64,000 bases of DNA from Pelobates cultripes. Its lineage: Eukaryota; Chordata; Amphibia; Anura; Pelobatidae. The notes beneath the pieces were generated by a model. The model was given only the letters and a program-made list of their open reading frames with translations, did not search any database and was not told the origin of the DNA. A program made the translations under genes and the position numbers. The stretch covers positions 81,966,852 to 82,030,851 of the forward strand of contig OW240912.1 in assembly GCA_933207985.1 (NCBI GenBank). Reading direction: 5' to 3'. The stretch's first letter is position 1; every line of letters begins with the position of its first letter. Shown here in pieces: positions 20,585-33,100 of the stretch.

Positions 20585-21955
20585 GAGGAATAGATGGAAT
20601 AGATTGCCGTTATTTATCGCCCCCTGATTCCCCTCTCTTCTTCCTTGACCACTTTGCTGCCTTGTTACCCTACTTCCTCTCTTCTAATATTCCATCCCTA
20701 ATTCTCAGGGATTTCAATATTCCCATTAACCCACCTTTGATCTCTGCAGCCTCTAAACTACTTTCAATTACTTCCTCCCTTGGGCTATCACAGTGGGCTA
20801 ATTCTCCCACCCATGTAGCTGGCAATACCCTCGACCTCATTTCTTATGCATGTAAAGTATCTAATATCTGCAACACTCCATTTCCTCTCTTTGATCACCA
20901 CCTCTTATCAGTTTGCTCTCAAGTACTCCCTCACCCAACAACCTCATCCTAACTCCCCTTAACTCAGGAGGAACCTTAATTCTATTGACCTCCAGCAGCT
21001 GATATTGATTCACAAGTGCTATCCATACCTTCCCTCTTCTGTCCCTCACTGGCCATTTCCACATATAAAACTACCCTCACCTCTGCCTTCAATGCTGCAG
21101 CCCTGCTCCAAACATGCACCTCGAGGAGGACACGCCCCCAAACATGGCATACTAAATCAACACGCTACCTGCAAAGTTGCTCCTGTTGTGCTGAACGCTC
21201 CTGGAGGAAGTCTCGCCCCAGTCAGATTTTATCCATTAAAGATTCATATTGTGTTCATACAGCACAACCCTTGCCGTCGCCAAACAGTCATACTTTTTCT
21301 CTCTCATTAGTTCATGCCCCCACAATCCCAGGCGTCTCTTTGACACCTTTAATTATCTTCTTCGCCCTGCTGTGGCCACCCCCTAAACTAACATTACAGC
21401 CGACAGCATTGCATGCTACTTTACCAACAAGATTCACCAGCTAAGGAAAGAATTCTCGCCACCTTGCCGTTCTCTTTCTCGGCCACACATAGATCATGCT
21501 TTTCCTACCCTTCAGACTTTCTCCCCAGCTGCTGAACAAGAGGTGGCTGTGCTTCTCCTTTCCTCTCGCCCCACCACTTGCCTGCTCGATCCTGTCCCCT
21601 CTCACCTTTTCAGATCTCTCTCCCCTTGTCTTGTGCCTTCCTTAACACACATCTTCAAATGCTCTCTCTCTTCTGACGTTGTCCCTGCTGACCTTAAACA
21701 TGCCACTGTAGTACCTATCCTGAAAAAATCATCTCTTGACTCGTCCTCCCCCTCTAACTATTGTCCCATATTCCTGCTCCCTTTTTCCACAAAGCTTCTG
21801 AAAAGACTTGTCTTTCCCGTATGTCTCACTTCCTCAATTCCAACTCTCTCCTTGACCCTCTTCAATCTGGCTTCTGCACTCTCCACTCTACTGAGACTGC
21901 TCTTATCAAAGTTACTAACGACCTAATCGCAGCTAAATCCAAAGGCCACTACTCC
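20585..21955 (+). pseudogene. L2-type LINE, endonuclease C-terminus and reverse transcriptase N-terminus
   Basis: L2 LINEs encode an apurinic-type endonuclease plus reverse transcriptase. The reading begins YLSPPDSPLFFLDHFA and LRDFNIPIN (endonuclease, 20600-20740), then LGLSQWANSPTH and AGNTLDLISYA. The linker follows (21005-21450), then PTTCLLDPVPSHLFRSL, DVVPADLKHATVVPILKKSS and SNYCPI of the reverse transcriptase. A frame change leads to [15 protein letters not shown] and [13 protein letters not shown], ending near 21953. Frameshifts occur several times. The 5' part of the element is missing. The protein resumes at about 24195 after a 2.2-kb insertion, with only about 50 bp of coding sequence missing. 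Confidence 0.85.
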
Positions 21956-22049
21956 ACAGGCCGCCATCAGGGGGTGACAACCATAATGTTGTCACCCTCT
22001 GATGGCGGCCTGTGGAGTAGTGGCCTTTGGATTTAGCTGCGATTAGGTC
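21920..22049. repeat. Near-perfect 61-bp palindrome made from L2 coding DNA plus a transposon-like end
   Basis: Left arm 21920-21980 and right arm 21989-22049 are reverse complements with one mismatch, around the spacer CCATAATG. The outer 36 bp of the left arm are L2 reverse transcriptase sequence. The inner part begins CAGGCCGCCATCAGGG at 21957, which resembles an hAT-type terminus. The right arm thus contains an inverted copy of L2 flank plus terminus. Confidence 0.9.
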
Positions 22050-22798
22050 ACTTCCGGCCTGTCACTTCCTCCCAGCTTACTCTGCGCGGGGGGAGAGCAG
22101 CGGGAGAGCAGAGGAGACGGAGAGTGGAGGCCAGGAGAGCAGAGGCCAGGAGAGGACACCAGAGGCATCCACTCCCATCATCCCCATCCACTCTCCTGCA
22201 ACTTAAAGGTAAGAGTAGGGTGGTTGATAAATGAAGTGTGTGTGTGTGTATATGTATGTATGTCAGTATATATGTCTGTGTGTATGCCAGTATGTATATA
22301 TGTCTGTGTGTGTATCAGTATGTCTGTCTGTGTGTGTGTCAGTATGTATGTCAGTATGTATGTCTGTAGGCTGCGTCTTACTGATACACTGACACAGATT
22401 GGAACGCAAAGTGAACCAAAGTGGAACGCACACGGCAAATCTACCCTTCAGTTACTTGACACACAGGACTCTGCAGCTGTCTGTAAGCCGGCTTCTGACA
22501 GTCAGCAACGGCAGAGGATTAAGACTGAGGGTGGTGAGACTCCGGAAAAAGGTTCCCACACTTTTGTGCCGTCTGTGAATAACTTTGATTTTAAATATTT
22601 ACACAATTATACGTATTTTTAGAATAAAATCTTTTTTGATGAAATACATGTTTCTGCATTTTATACTATGAAGACCAACGGCTGGTGTTGGATGGATAAC
22701 ATTGTCGGTTACTAAATTTGACTTATATGTAGAAAAGTTTGACACATTTCTACATTTCCTTACTTAGTGGATTACGTTATCATTTATGTGTACCATAC
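22050..22798 (+). mobile_element. Interior of an inserted non-autonomous element
   Basis: This follows the palindrome and contains GC-rich DNA with repeated GGAGAGCAGAGG words (22090-22160) and CTTAAAGGTAAG. A TG/TATG microsatellite (about 22238-22370) comes next, then AT-rich DNA with AATAAAATC at 22623. The order palindrome, AGGTA word, microsatellite resembles the elements at 2171 and 19720. No protein domain was found. The LTR target flank CATAC occupies 22794-22798. Confidence 0.5.
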
Positions 22799-24032
22799 TG
22801 TGGCGGAACCAACCTCGCCACTATGCACTGGACAGGCCTGGTTGCTCGCCTGTTCCCTTTAGACTATGGCCCTGCAGTTCAGACCTGTTATTTTCCCTGC
22901 TGAAAGGTTTATTCGTGCCTTTCTGCCAGGGTGTTCGGTCGATTCAATCTACCGAACAAACTACCGAACGATGGACCACCTGGGAACTGGAGTGTGCCGT
23001 CAAGTGACCGCCCAGAAGCTGCGGTTAACCGCAGCTTAATTGATGAACGCTGGGTGGCCTTTGTTCGGTTGCCGAACACCTGGCAGCGGCCATTTTACCT
23101 CCTGAACGGCCAGCGGTGTTCAGCGCCCAAACTATGGAACTGAAAATGGACACTTATTGGCGCGAACTCCGCTGAGCTGCCAGCCTCCTTACCTCTCCAT
23201 TCGCTAGCGGAACCGAATGACTGTTCATTCGGTAGTTTAACCGGATGAACAGCATCACCCCAGTCAGATAAGCAATGGAGCCTATTCGTGTAACGAAAGA
23301 CTATGGGAAAGACTTTGGCTCCATGGCGATTGAAATGTATGTATGTGATCTGAGCGCCATTCGGTAGTAATGTGCGCTCAGATCTAAGCTATCTGGGGAT
23401 ATGTAGAATGTATATGTTTTATGTAATAAATGTAACTGTATGTAATTTTATGTCTTTTACTGAAAATGTGTGTAATGGAGTTTTGCCTCTGTCCTTGGAG
23501 ATAATTGGATTACTTCTAAATTATCTCCATGACAGAGAGGAGGGATTGTGATGCATTGTGGGATTGTTGAAATGTATAAGTCTGTGATTGGTTCTTATAC
23601 CCTTTGTGTCCCAGTCTCCCATCTGGTCCCCTAGGGGAGTGTTCATCAGGTGGGAGACCTGTATAAAAGCAGGGCAGTTAGCCCCAGTAAGCCAGATTCC
23701 GCTTGACCCTCAAAATGAAGTGTCGTCTCATCTTTGGGGGATTTACTGTATGCTGTTAGAGACTGATTGCCAGGAGTGTAAGCCGCTTGGGTGCTTTTCC
23801 TGTTCGTCTGCTAGCAGCTATTCGTGTGTCTCCAGTTCGGGAGTTTGGAAGTGCTATTTGGTATGCAGTTCGGGAGTTTCGAGTATTCACTTGGTTGCAG
23901 TTCGGGAGTTGGTGAATTTGTGGGTTTGCAGTTCGGGAGATTGGTGCTTGCAGTAGCTGTCTGTGCATCTGAAAAAGGGGAATATCGCCTAAACGGTTTT
24001 TAACCTCTTGTGGGCGAAAACTGTCCATTACA
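22799..24032 (+). mobile_element. Solo LTR, 1234 bp, with 5-bp target duplication
   Basis: It starts TGTGGCGGAACC and ends CTGTCCATTACA. CATAC flanks it at 22794-22798 and 24033-24037. A TATA box (TATAAAA, 23662-23668) is followed by CGCTTGACCCTCAAAATG, shared with LTRs at 8397-9491 and 14289. Four copies of a CAGTTCGGGAG(T/A)TTG-like word with spacing near 33 bp lie at about 23836-23945. The U3 holds many CCGAAC/GTTCGG words. With matching flanks and no internal sequence it is a solo LTR, left by recombination between two LTRs. Confidence 0.92.
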
Positions 24033-24194
24033 CATACTATTAAATGTTATTATTAGTGTGTTACTAGACTAATATTATGCTCCCATTGGCTAGCTTTCCC
24101 TGCTGTTTCAATAAAAGGGATTTCAGCCGTACACAAATAGGAGCATACAGCTTAAAAGACTTATTAGGACGGTTCTGCTCATTTATGGTGTTTC

Positions 24195-25330
24195 AAAATC
24201 ATTAAGCTCTACTTCTTCAAACTCTTCAATCCCTCGGTCTCTGTGACTCTGTCCTTTTGTGGTTTTCCTCTTATCTCTCCAAACACTCATTCAGTGTCTC
24301 ATTTTCTAATGATAACTCCTCCCCTCATCCTGTCTCGGTTGGAGTCCCCCCAGGCTCTGTCCTTGGTCCCCTTCTATTTTCTCTTTATACTGCCTCTCTT
24401 GGCAAACTTATTACCTTATTTGGATTCCACTGTACGCTGATGACCTCTCCCCTGCCGTTCTGCAACATGTCACTGCCTGCCTTTCTTCCATCTCTGACTG
24501 GATGTCCTCCCACTTTCTGAAACTCAATGTCTCTAAAACTGATCGCCTTGTCTTTCCTCCTCCTAATACTGATCCTCCTCTTTTGCTCTCCCTTCAAGTT
24601 AGTGGTATCCACATAAGTCCATCCTTGCAAGCACGCTGTCTTGGCATCATACTTGACTCTGGCCTCACCTTTGAGCCTCACATCCAGTATGTTGCCAAAT
24701 CCTGTAGATTCCATCTTAAAAGCATAGCCCGCATCCGCCCTTTTCTTACGCAAGATGCTACCAAGGAGCTTGTCCATACTGTAGTAATTTCCTGCATGGA
24801 TTATTGTAACCCTCTCCTAATTGGTGTTCCCAAAAGCCAAATTGCCCCTCTACAGTCTGTAATGAATGCTGCCACCAGACTAATTTTCCTCTCTAGTCAG
24901 TCTTCTCACACCTGATCCCTTCTGTCAGTCCTTACACTGGCTTCCTGTATCCTACAGGAGTCAATTCAAAGTACTAACCCATACCTATAAAACACTGAAC
25001 AATTCGAGACCCTCTTATATCTTTTCATAGATCAATAGGTATGCCCCTACTCAGTCTCTTCACTCTGCCCATGACCTTCCATTGTCAGTTGCTTGCACCT
25101 GTACAGCCAACTCACGTTTGCAGGACTTTTTGCGTGCGGCTCCCTTCCTATGGAATAGCCTGCCTACCGCCATCAGACTCTCCCCTAGTCTTAAATAATT
25201 TAAGAAGTGCCTTAAAACCCATCTCTTTAGGAAAGTTTATGGCCTCCCAGAGTAACCTCTACCTCACATACCTGTCTCTTGCTCTCTCCTAAAGGGCAGC
25301 ACTCTACTCTCTCCTCCAGCTCTGATTCAC
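24195..25330 (+). pseudogene. L2-type LINE, reverse transcriptase C-terminal half
   Basis: This continues the L2 copy that begins at 20585. Visible are [32 protein letters not shown] (the finger/palm region) and a degraded YADD-box region near 24430. Then come [57 protein letters not shown] and LDYC-type MDYCNPLL. The tail follows (SLPTAIRLSP-like and KKCLKTHLF-like readings at 25150-25235). Frameshifts and stops break it. It ends in non-coding 3' sequence at about 25300-25370. Confidence 0.85.
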
Positions 25331-25374
25331 TCCCACCTTATTTGATTGCTACTTCCTGTCCTAATGTGTTTAAA

Positions 25375-26115
25375 TGTGGGAACCAATTTAGCAAAGAAAT
25401 AATGCAAAGACACGATGAATGGATTAAATCAAGAAATATATATGTTAAAGAGAACCAAAGGATATAAGAACAAAACAACAATATAATAAATATATATAAT
25501 GCCACAGAATAATATATACATAAACTCAAGATAACCACAATTAGTGCAGGCAGAGTATACTTAAACAGTCCTTTGGTAAGTAAAAGTACTTGGGCAGGCT
25601 TGTGCAGCCACCACTAGTAATAGGTGGGACACAGATCCTAAGCCACAAAGCAAAATATATGACACCAGGAAGCAAAGCCCAAAGTAAGACAAACGAACAA
25701 GGCTGCAGGGTCAGGATCACTGGTAATAAGGCAGATGACAGGAACACTGAACCAAAACACGGGATCGGGAGGCACAGGAACGCAGGACCAGGCGTACACC
25801 GGAACGCAGGACCAGGGGGACAAAGGAACATAAGACCAAGAAGACACGAGAACACAGGACCAGGAAACACAGGATACAAGATCAAGTAGCGAATAGTCAG
25901 AATCTCAGGAACCAGGAAACAAGAACCACGGAACAAGAAACAGGAGACAAGAGACAATGATCTGACAAAGAGTGAGGGGAGAAACCAGACTATATAGGTG
26001 CTAAACAAGGACCAGGTGAAGTGCTAATGAAAAGAAATTAGGAACAGTGCCAAACAGTGATAGTGGTGCGTGTGGGTACTGCACGAGGGCAAATCAACTA
26101 AGGAGTGTCGTGACA
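25375..26115 (-). mobile_element. Solo LTR, 741 bp, probably Ty3/Gypsy type
   Basis: On the minus strand it starts TGTCACGACACTCC at 26115 and ends GGTTCCCACA at 25375. Flanks are TTAAA (25370-25374) and CTAAA (26116-26120), matching at 4 of 5 positions. A TATA-like CTATATAG lies near 25990-25998. The pyrimidine-rich downstream part, full of CCTGGTTCC and TTGTCTCC words, resembles the Gypsy LTR at 47592-48138, and both begin TGTCAC or a close variant. It sits at the 3' tail of the L2 LINE. Confidence 0.7.
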
Positions 26116-26289
26116 CTAAATTAATTTAGCCTCCATGTTGCTATGTATGTTAGTACAGGGACGATGATTGCAAACAAAATTTTCAAAGGAATGTTTGAAC
26201 ATACATGCCTATATATGCTTTTCACAGCAGATGCAAACATACAAGAGTCATTGGACAACAATGTCATTCACACACAGATGTGCTAAACA

Positions 26290-26465
26290 GATAAGTATGT
26301 ATTGGTAGAGGTTAACACAGTAAAGGAGTTTAAGCATGCGTGGGATAGGCATAAGGCTATCCTAACTATAAGATAAGGCTAGGGACCAATGAAAGTATTT
26401 AGAAAATTGGGCAGACTAGATAGGCCGAATGGTTCTTATCTGCCGTCACATTCTATGTTTCTATG
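26290..26465 (+). mobile_element. CR1-type LINE 3' end
   Basis: The reading EFKHAWDRHKAI and the terminal AGACTAGATAGGCCGAATGG, then TTCTATGTTTCTATGT, are the usual C-terminus and short tandem tail of frog CR1/L2-like elements. It is strongly 5' truncated, as expected for target-primed LINE insertions. Confidence 0.7.
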
Positions 26466-28337
26466 TATTACACAGGAACTGTCATGTCAGAGAATTAACA
26501 ATTCATCTGTAACCCAATTAACACCTGGATCTACCAATTTTCCTACTAACTAATGAAACTTACTAAATAAAACCCCAAAAGATCCCCATAGAGTAAGAAA
26601 AAAAATATACAGATCAAAATTGCTATACATGGTAATTCACTAAAACGGGCAATTTTTTGATCTGTAAAATTTTTAAAAAGATGTAAATATCATTTTACCT
26701 TGCGATGTGTCTTTTCGGACAGCACACGGTACAAAACACCTCAGTGATTTCATACATAAACTCTACTGATTTATACCTGCGAAGTTACGGAATAGACATT
26801 GCTCCCATGCGTCCAGTAAACGCAAATAAATGTTCTCGCCAACTATGAAGATGATTCTGGTATCTATGCAAATTTTAAATTCTAAGCAAAACTCCTACAG
26901 ACATGTGTGATAGAGATTACAGCAGGCGCAGTGAGAAAAACTCTGTCATGATGATTGAAAGGAAAGGACAATACCCTAAAGAGACTGAGCAACTTGTAAT
27001 ACCCATATCTTCATGTTGTCATCGCTGCAATCATCTGAACACATTTGAATACCTTTTTAAAGTTACGTTCGGTTTCATTCCATGCAAACAGGCAAGCTGT
27101 GCCTGTTTGCATGGTTAAACAGTTAAACTGATTTGCATTAATCTTGGAAATATTTTTTATGTCCCCCTTACTTTTTCACATTTCTTTATTTAATTTTACA
27201 TGTTACATAAAAAACACATCATTTTGAAAGTACATATGTGACAATACAAAATATAATAACTTCAACATACTTAATAAGACAAACGAAAAAATAGGTCTCT
27301 GACTCTGTTGGTCCCAGTTTATCGTATATCTTTTCTTTACTAGACTAATTCTTAGTTTAGCAAATTTAGAGAAGTTAACAATATTTTAAACCAAAAAAAA
27401 AAAACAAGACACCATGTGCTACCTGTCATGAAGACCTTTTAAAATAGTTATATTGATTCATTTCATTTTTTAAAGAAAGTAGAAATTTTAGGGCAGTGGA
27501 GACAAAATGAGTGCTGATTGACTAGCTGTTTATCCCAAATTTGTGTATGTAAGAATAGGTTCTGTCTGGCAACATGATATCTCTTTTCCATCAGGCATTG
27601 GTAGGATATCTGATTTTCTATCTTTGACCATTCTATTTCCCCATGCAAATATTTCAATACACTTACCTATTCAAGGAAATCTAGTTTATCTAATGCTTAC
27701 ATTTCTGGAATATCTTGTGTATGCATTGTTTAATTATTTTTGTGTTTCTTCCTATGACATAACACAATTACTTGGTAATATAGATTAATACAATTATGAT
27801 TATTGTCATTATTATTTATATAGTGTACATATTGGCAGCATTGCAACAGAGGCAGCTTTTATATTCCAAAATGTTCTCTTTGTCATCATTTTTAAATAGT
27901 AATTTTTAGAAATAAATTAAAGAGTTGTTTTATAGTGCCATGCCATTAAATATGTGTCAAATAAAATAAATCTGTAAAAGAGAATCGTTTAAATATTGTT
28001 TGTCAATTAGCAATCAGAATAATTTTCTTACTAAAGATAGTTAACAAGTACAGTCAGCTTTATTTTGTTACTAAACATTAATCACTTTTTTATAAGTTCT
28101 GTTCATTACTTCTATATCATTGTAATTAATGCAACATAAACATTATTTACTTTTTGCAATATAAAAAGCATTCAATATAAAAAGCATTCAAGTACTGTGT
28201 TACAGTGGACTTAATCAATGTTTCTGATTTTGAAATCTGCTTTTCACTTACTATACTATGCCCATTGTCTGTGTACCAATTAATCTGTTTCATTCACCAT
28301 ATGCAAGTTTAATTCTGTCTGTTTTTTTTTTTTTGAG
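26466..28337. other. AT-rich stretch with one hairpin and a microsatellite-type repeat remnant
   Basis: A perfect 15-bp hairpin occurs at 27080-27114 (CCATGCAAACAGGCA, 5-base loop, inverse). The words TATTTATATAGTGTACATATTGGCAGCATTG (split over 27815-27845) resemble a dispersed frog repeat also seen near 39905-39948 and 63180. Nothing else was recognised. Confidence 0.4.
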
Positions 28338-28543
28338 AAACTGTAATGTTTGCACTGCAGGGAGCTTTGGCGCTGGAAAAAGGTGAGTAAAACGTATTGT
28401 TTTCTAATTTTAATGCCAAATTGGGGAGGGGTAGGGGGGGAAAGGGAATCTATTTAGAGACAGGGAGAGGGACACAATAGGAATAAAGGTTTGTAGTGTT
28501 AGGAATACAGGTTTATATTCCAAATGTAATAGTGTTCCTTTAA
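28338..28543. repeat. Right part of a TTAA-type MITE
   Basis: AAACTGTAATGTTTGCACTGCAG, shared in style with frog MITEs, leads to GTGTTAGGAATACAGG and the end TAGTGTTCCTTTAA (TTAA at 28540-28543). The end resembles the inverse of TTAAAGGGACACTATAG at 35814. The left end is missing. Confidence 0.5.
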
Positions 28544-29894
28544 GAATATATTCCTTACAGTGCCTTGATGCCATTTCCTAGTTTAAAATCACACAGCTTA
28601 CAAATGACTTGCTTTCTAACATCGAGCAACCATTATCAGTGTCCATTTAATTTATCCTGGATGATGTTATTTGTCTGAGAGTGCTGGGCTAACCAGAGAT
28701 CCATGGGCATGCCCCATTCATTTTTTTATGATGAATACATTTTTATTTGGAGTGAGCAAAGTAAATGGCCTTACAGTGGGTGTTGTTTTTGTGCCAATGC
28801 GATGGAGAGTAGTGGAAAGGGACAGGAGTGGTGTCAGGGGATGCCAGAGGGTCAGTAATAAAGAAGACCTACAAAAGATGGGGCACAGACAAGACAAGGT
28901 CATAAATGATCAATTAAAAAAGACACTTACTATATAGACATATACATTTTAAAAGCTGCGACCACTCCGGTGTGGGTCTTTCCCAAAACAACACACCACA
29001 CCACAAATCAAGTATAAAACATTGTAGTTGAAACTGACTTAAACCTCTACAACCTCACACTTACCCTTCAACATATTAAGTGATGTTCCCATCCCAAAGA
29101 AAGGATCTAGTGTAATACAGTACAATCTTGTGATTCCAATATTCCTAAAATGCAAACTGCCTACTGATATAAATAGTGCCTATGATGATTGGCTCAGATC
29201 ACAAGGACTTCTGCACCTCCATGGCCGATCCTGTCTTTTTCTTGTTTTTTAGGAGATTTCAGAGAACATTCCTTTATATGTTGAAGGGTGAGTGGTTGGG
29301 TACCTCCTAAAATATCAGCGCTCTGATGTAGGTTGTAGTGATTTAGGTCACTTTCATCTACAGTGTTTTAAGCCAAGGTCATAATTCTAGCAAATGGGAA
29401 AAATGATAACCAAGAAAGATGTTGGTGGTCAGCAAATACAGAATATTCAAAACAAATGAATGGTCTAAATAAATAGTACACAAACATCATAGAACTATAA
29501 CCACACCGGGGCTATACGTACAGTCGCATATCCATGAGTATTTAAAGCATGTATCTATAGGATATCATAGGTGTCTTTAAGCAATATTACTACATCAGAC
29601 TCAACTATCAAACAAGAACATGTTCAAAACGGAAGAATCCCCTAGTACGCAGGAATGTGCGAAGTGCATAACCAGGTGTGAAATCTGAAAGCCGTGATTA
29701 AAGATTTTCCGTCAGATGGTACAGAATTAGTATCCCATTACCATCCCTACCTACATATTCTGAACATGATGAAAAGAAGTGAGATGGAAAGTAGTGTTGA
29801 CACAGTAACAACTGAGCCACATACTGAATAATAGCACAAAAATAAACATATTTATCCATGTCTTAACACTTTCAAGTTGCTGAACTACTATTTT
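28544..29894. other. Unassigned AT-rich stretch
   Basis: No element or coding fragment was recognised. ACCACTCCGGTG (28966) and ACCACACCGGGG (29500) are similar short words without clear meaning. Confidence 0.35.
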
Positions 29895-30190
29895 ATTTGT
29901 TGAACTTCGGAAATTTGGGACTCCGGCAATTCGGAGCTTCGGCAATTTCGGACATTCGTAAGCATCCCTCTCTTGTTTTGCCACTTTTCAGAAATCCGAA
30001 GCATGTTGGCACCACAACCACTTACACATCTGTAGGGCTCCCTAACAATGACCCCTAACCACCAAAACCACTTACACATCTGTATGGCTCCAGTGCCCGA
30101 ACTGCCACCACAACCACTTACACATCATTAGGGCTCCCTAACCCTAACCCCTAACAACCACAATCGCTCCCAGTGCCAGAAATAAGCTTA
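29895..30190 (-). repeat. Fragment of the telomere-like hAT MITE family
   Basis: CG-rich words (GAACTTCGG, CAATTCGGAGCTTCGG, TTTCGGACATTCG) lead to CCTCTCTTGTTTTGCCACTT and TCAGAAATCCGAAGCA. These match 12560-12600 of the complete copy. Then follow C-rich repeats with CCCTAACCCTAACCCC (about 30138-30155) and AAGCTTATTGGTCAAGATTC. The last word matches the inverse of 43145-43175. The ends are not visible. Confidence 0.65.
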
Positions 30191-33100
30191 TTGGTCAAGA
30201 TTCATGACGTTCATATTTTCAAGTCAGTCCCTAAGCCTTCACTTAACCTTAAATCTAAATGCTAGATGTCATAATTACCTCTTAGCTTTCTACCTACTGT
30301 GATCAGTATGATGCAGTTACAATCACTGGGACCATATAAACTCTGCCCTGCTCTACGGCAGCTATTTTAGTAAAGTTGGACTCCTCTTGGGATTTCCCTG
30401 ATGTTTCTTATATCTAAGTCACCCTGTGCCCATTTTAGGTGCAGGTTGTGCATTATATGTTAAAATGTATTGTGTGCTCTCCTGTGTTTCTGATGCTCTC
30501 TACCAACTAGGTGGATTTGTTGGTTGTGAAGATCTTGAAAACCGTTGAAACCGTTATATGCGCTACCTAAATTTGCATATTATGGCTAAATTTGCCTAGA
30601 TTTGCATATTATGGTTTAGATAGGAAAGGGGATGGATTTCTTGTCACTGTTTTTCTTATCCACCACCTTATCATTATTATTATTGGATTGTGTTATGTGA
30701 GGGCTTGTATGATTCACCATATGATAATGTTTTGTGTATGTAACTGAGTGTGTCGCCATAAGTGTAATGTATTGTGGAAAGGGGTTAATCCTGAGTGTAA
30801 TTAAAATATTGGGCTTTAGTTTCATTAAGAGCTTTGTTTCTTGTCTGGTTTGTTCAGGGATTCTAGTAAAAGCTGGCTGGCTGGCTGCGCTGGTCCCTGA
30901 TCCCTGGGACGAGTTAAGAGAGAGCTAGGTCTTTAAACCACAAGTGTCTTTGTAAAGGCAGTAGCTGGAGACAATATAGGCAGAGGAGTCAATATCTGCC
31001 TTGAAGAGGAACCGAAGAGGCAAAGGCAGAGGGAAACATATCTGCCTGGAAGGAGAGAGCTGCAGCCTTGCTTAGTGTAAGAGGTACTCAGAGGGCTTCG
31101 GCAACTGGGTCTGAAACACTCTAGAGTCACCTGATGGCAGCGAGGAAGCTGACTTGGTGGAGGCATTCAGTCAGAGTACAGGAGCTCTATCACACCTTCC
31201 ATAAGTACATTCATTTATCCATTGTATAGAAAAAATGCAGTGAGCCATCAGTGAAAACATATTGAGAACTCAGGTAATCAGGTAATACAGGTTGTAGGAA
31301 GAAGCAGACAATGAAGTAAGGCAGGAAGCAAACAACGTAATAATACTTTACTGATAATAATACCACGTCTAACCTTTTTACTATAAATGCTGAAATGGGA
31401 AAACAATTAACCTAGAAGTTACCCTCCTTAAAGTCTTAATCAGAAATATAATATACTGTTAAACTGGTTAAAGACGGCGGTTTTAAGTATTTTCGATTGC
31501 AAGTGACTGCAGGGATTGTGCTTGAAGAGAGCTGTTCAGCTTGCGGAGTCAGTATACTGCTGTGCTCTCCTCTAGCTTTGTTCAAGGACTGGCAGTACTA
31601 GCTGTTGCATTAGCTTGATTAAAGTCGTCCTCGTCTTATCCCTCTGCTATGATAATGTAACTGCCGCGTGATCAGTATGCACAATCCAGATCCACCCAGT
31701 TCCATCAAAACTGACAGTCCTTAGCAACAACAAAACAAATCCACGGTGACTTTCCTCACACAGCAGTCTAGTCTCCATTGGCTCGTCTTATCTCCAGGTA
31801 GGGTACCCATAGATTTCGATTGTCCTATGTTAATTTTTGTGCAGGTTTTTGGCAAACACATCATTAATAAATTTGGAGGTGTGTTTGCTCCACTGCAATA
31901 CCTACAGCACATCAGTTACTGCTCAAGGTACAAGTGACTTGTAAAGAAGTCTTCAATTCCTTGATGATAGGCACTTTACCGGGCTGTTTTCCATGCCTTC
32001 AGTTGGCATGTTCATCAGTTCCCACTAGTCACATAATGTTTTGTGTGTAGAAATAAAAAAACAGCACACGCCATTAATGTAAGGAACCAGAAGACATCAG
32101 AACAACATCTCAATCAGTGGGAAAACATGACATATGACATACCGGGCAATAAAGTGAAACAGAAAGTAAACTAGGTGACAATATTTTACATAACCCCATA
32201 ATAACAGTAAATAACCTTAACTTGTATCAAAGAGAACCTTGCCAAGCAGAGCTCTGTGTGCATGCCAGTCCCTGACATATCAGATAACCAGCTTCTATCT
32301 AACCTTTAGCATCACAAAAATTGTCACTTACATGTCTGAGTCAGGACTCCCTCTGGTTTGACACTGGCAGTCAATTAGTCAGAGCAGTGGGCTGACATTA
32401 AAGAAGGCATTTAACAAGTGTCATGGCTATTCCCAAGAAAAAAAGTGCCATACCTCTCTGCATTGAGATTTCCTGGTGGCAATGCTCAAATTTAACAAGC
32501 GGAGAGGAGTTCTTTTTCTAATACATTTTACGTGCTAAACTCTAGTCTTAGCAAAATTTACAAACTGTATCCCAAGAGAATATTTGTTTACCAGATGTCA
32601 CATTGAATAAACCCATGAGTATAAGGCTGCTTTGTAGGTAGTCTGGCACAGTTATTGTTTAATGTGTTAGGAGCGGCTTGTTGATTGCTCCCTTCTTTAT
32701 GTAATATTTTTTTTTAATTTTATTTTTGTTACCTTAATCAAAGAGGACCATGTGTTTGATTGATGAGTATTGAAGATCCAAGATCTACACTACACTGGGA
32801 CAATGAACCCCAACCCACAATAGATAAGCACACTAACAAGACTGGATTAAACACAATAGTGTATGTCATAAACGACATAAAGACTGTGAAATACAATCAT
32901 ACTGTAAGCCTTAGAGGTAGTTCATTGATATACTTATGGGTCGTTGTAAAAATGTCTACGTATGCAGTCATTTTATAGAGCAATTAACGAATACACAAAA
33001 AATATCAGCCCAACAAGTCTCAACTCTCCACCATGCCAAATAGAAGACATGTCTCCATCCTCATATACCCATAGCCGTGCTGTTGGCCTTGGTATTTCTG

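Noticed and set aside
30689..31194. Candidate LTR with TG start and CA end
   Set aside because: Flanks TGGAT and CCTTC do not match and no TATA or homology to other LTRs in the window was seen.
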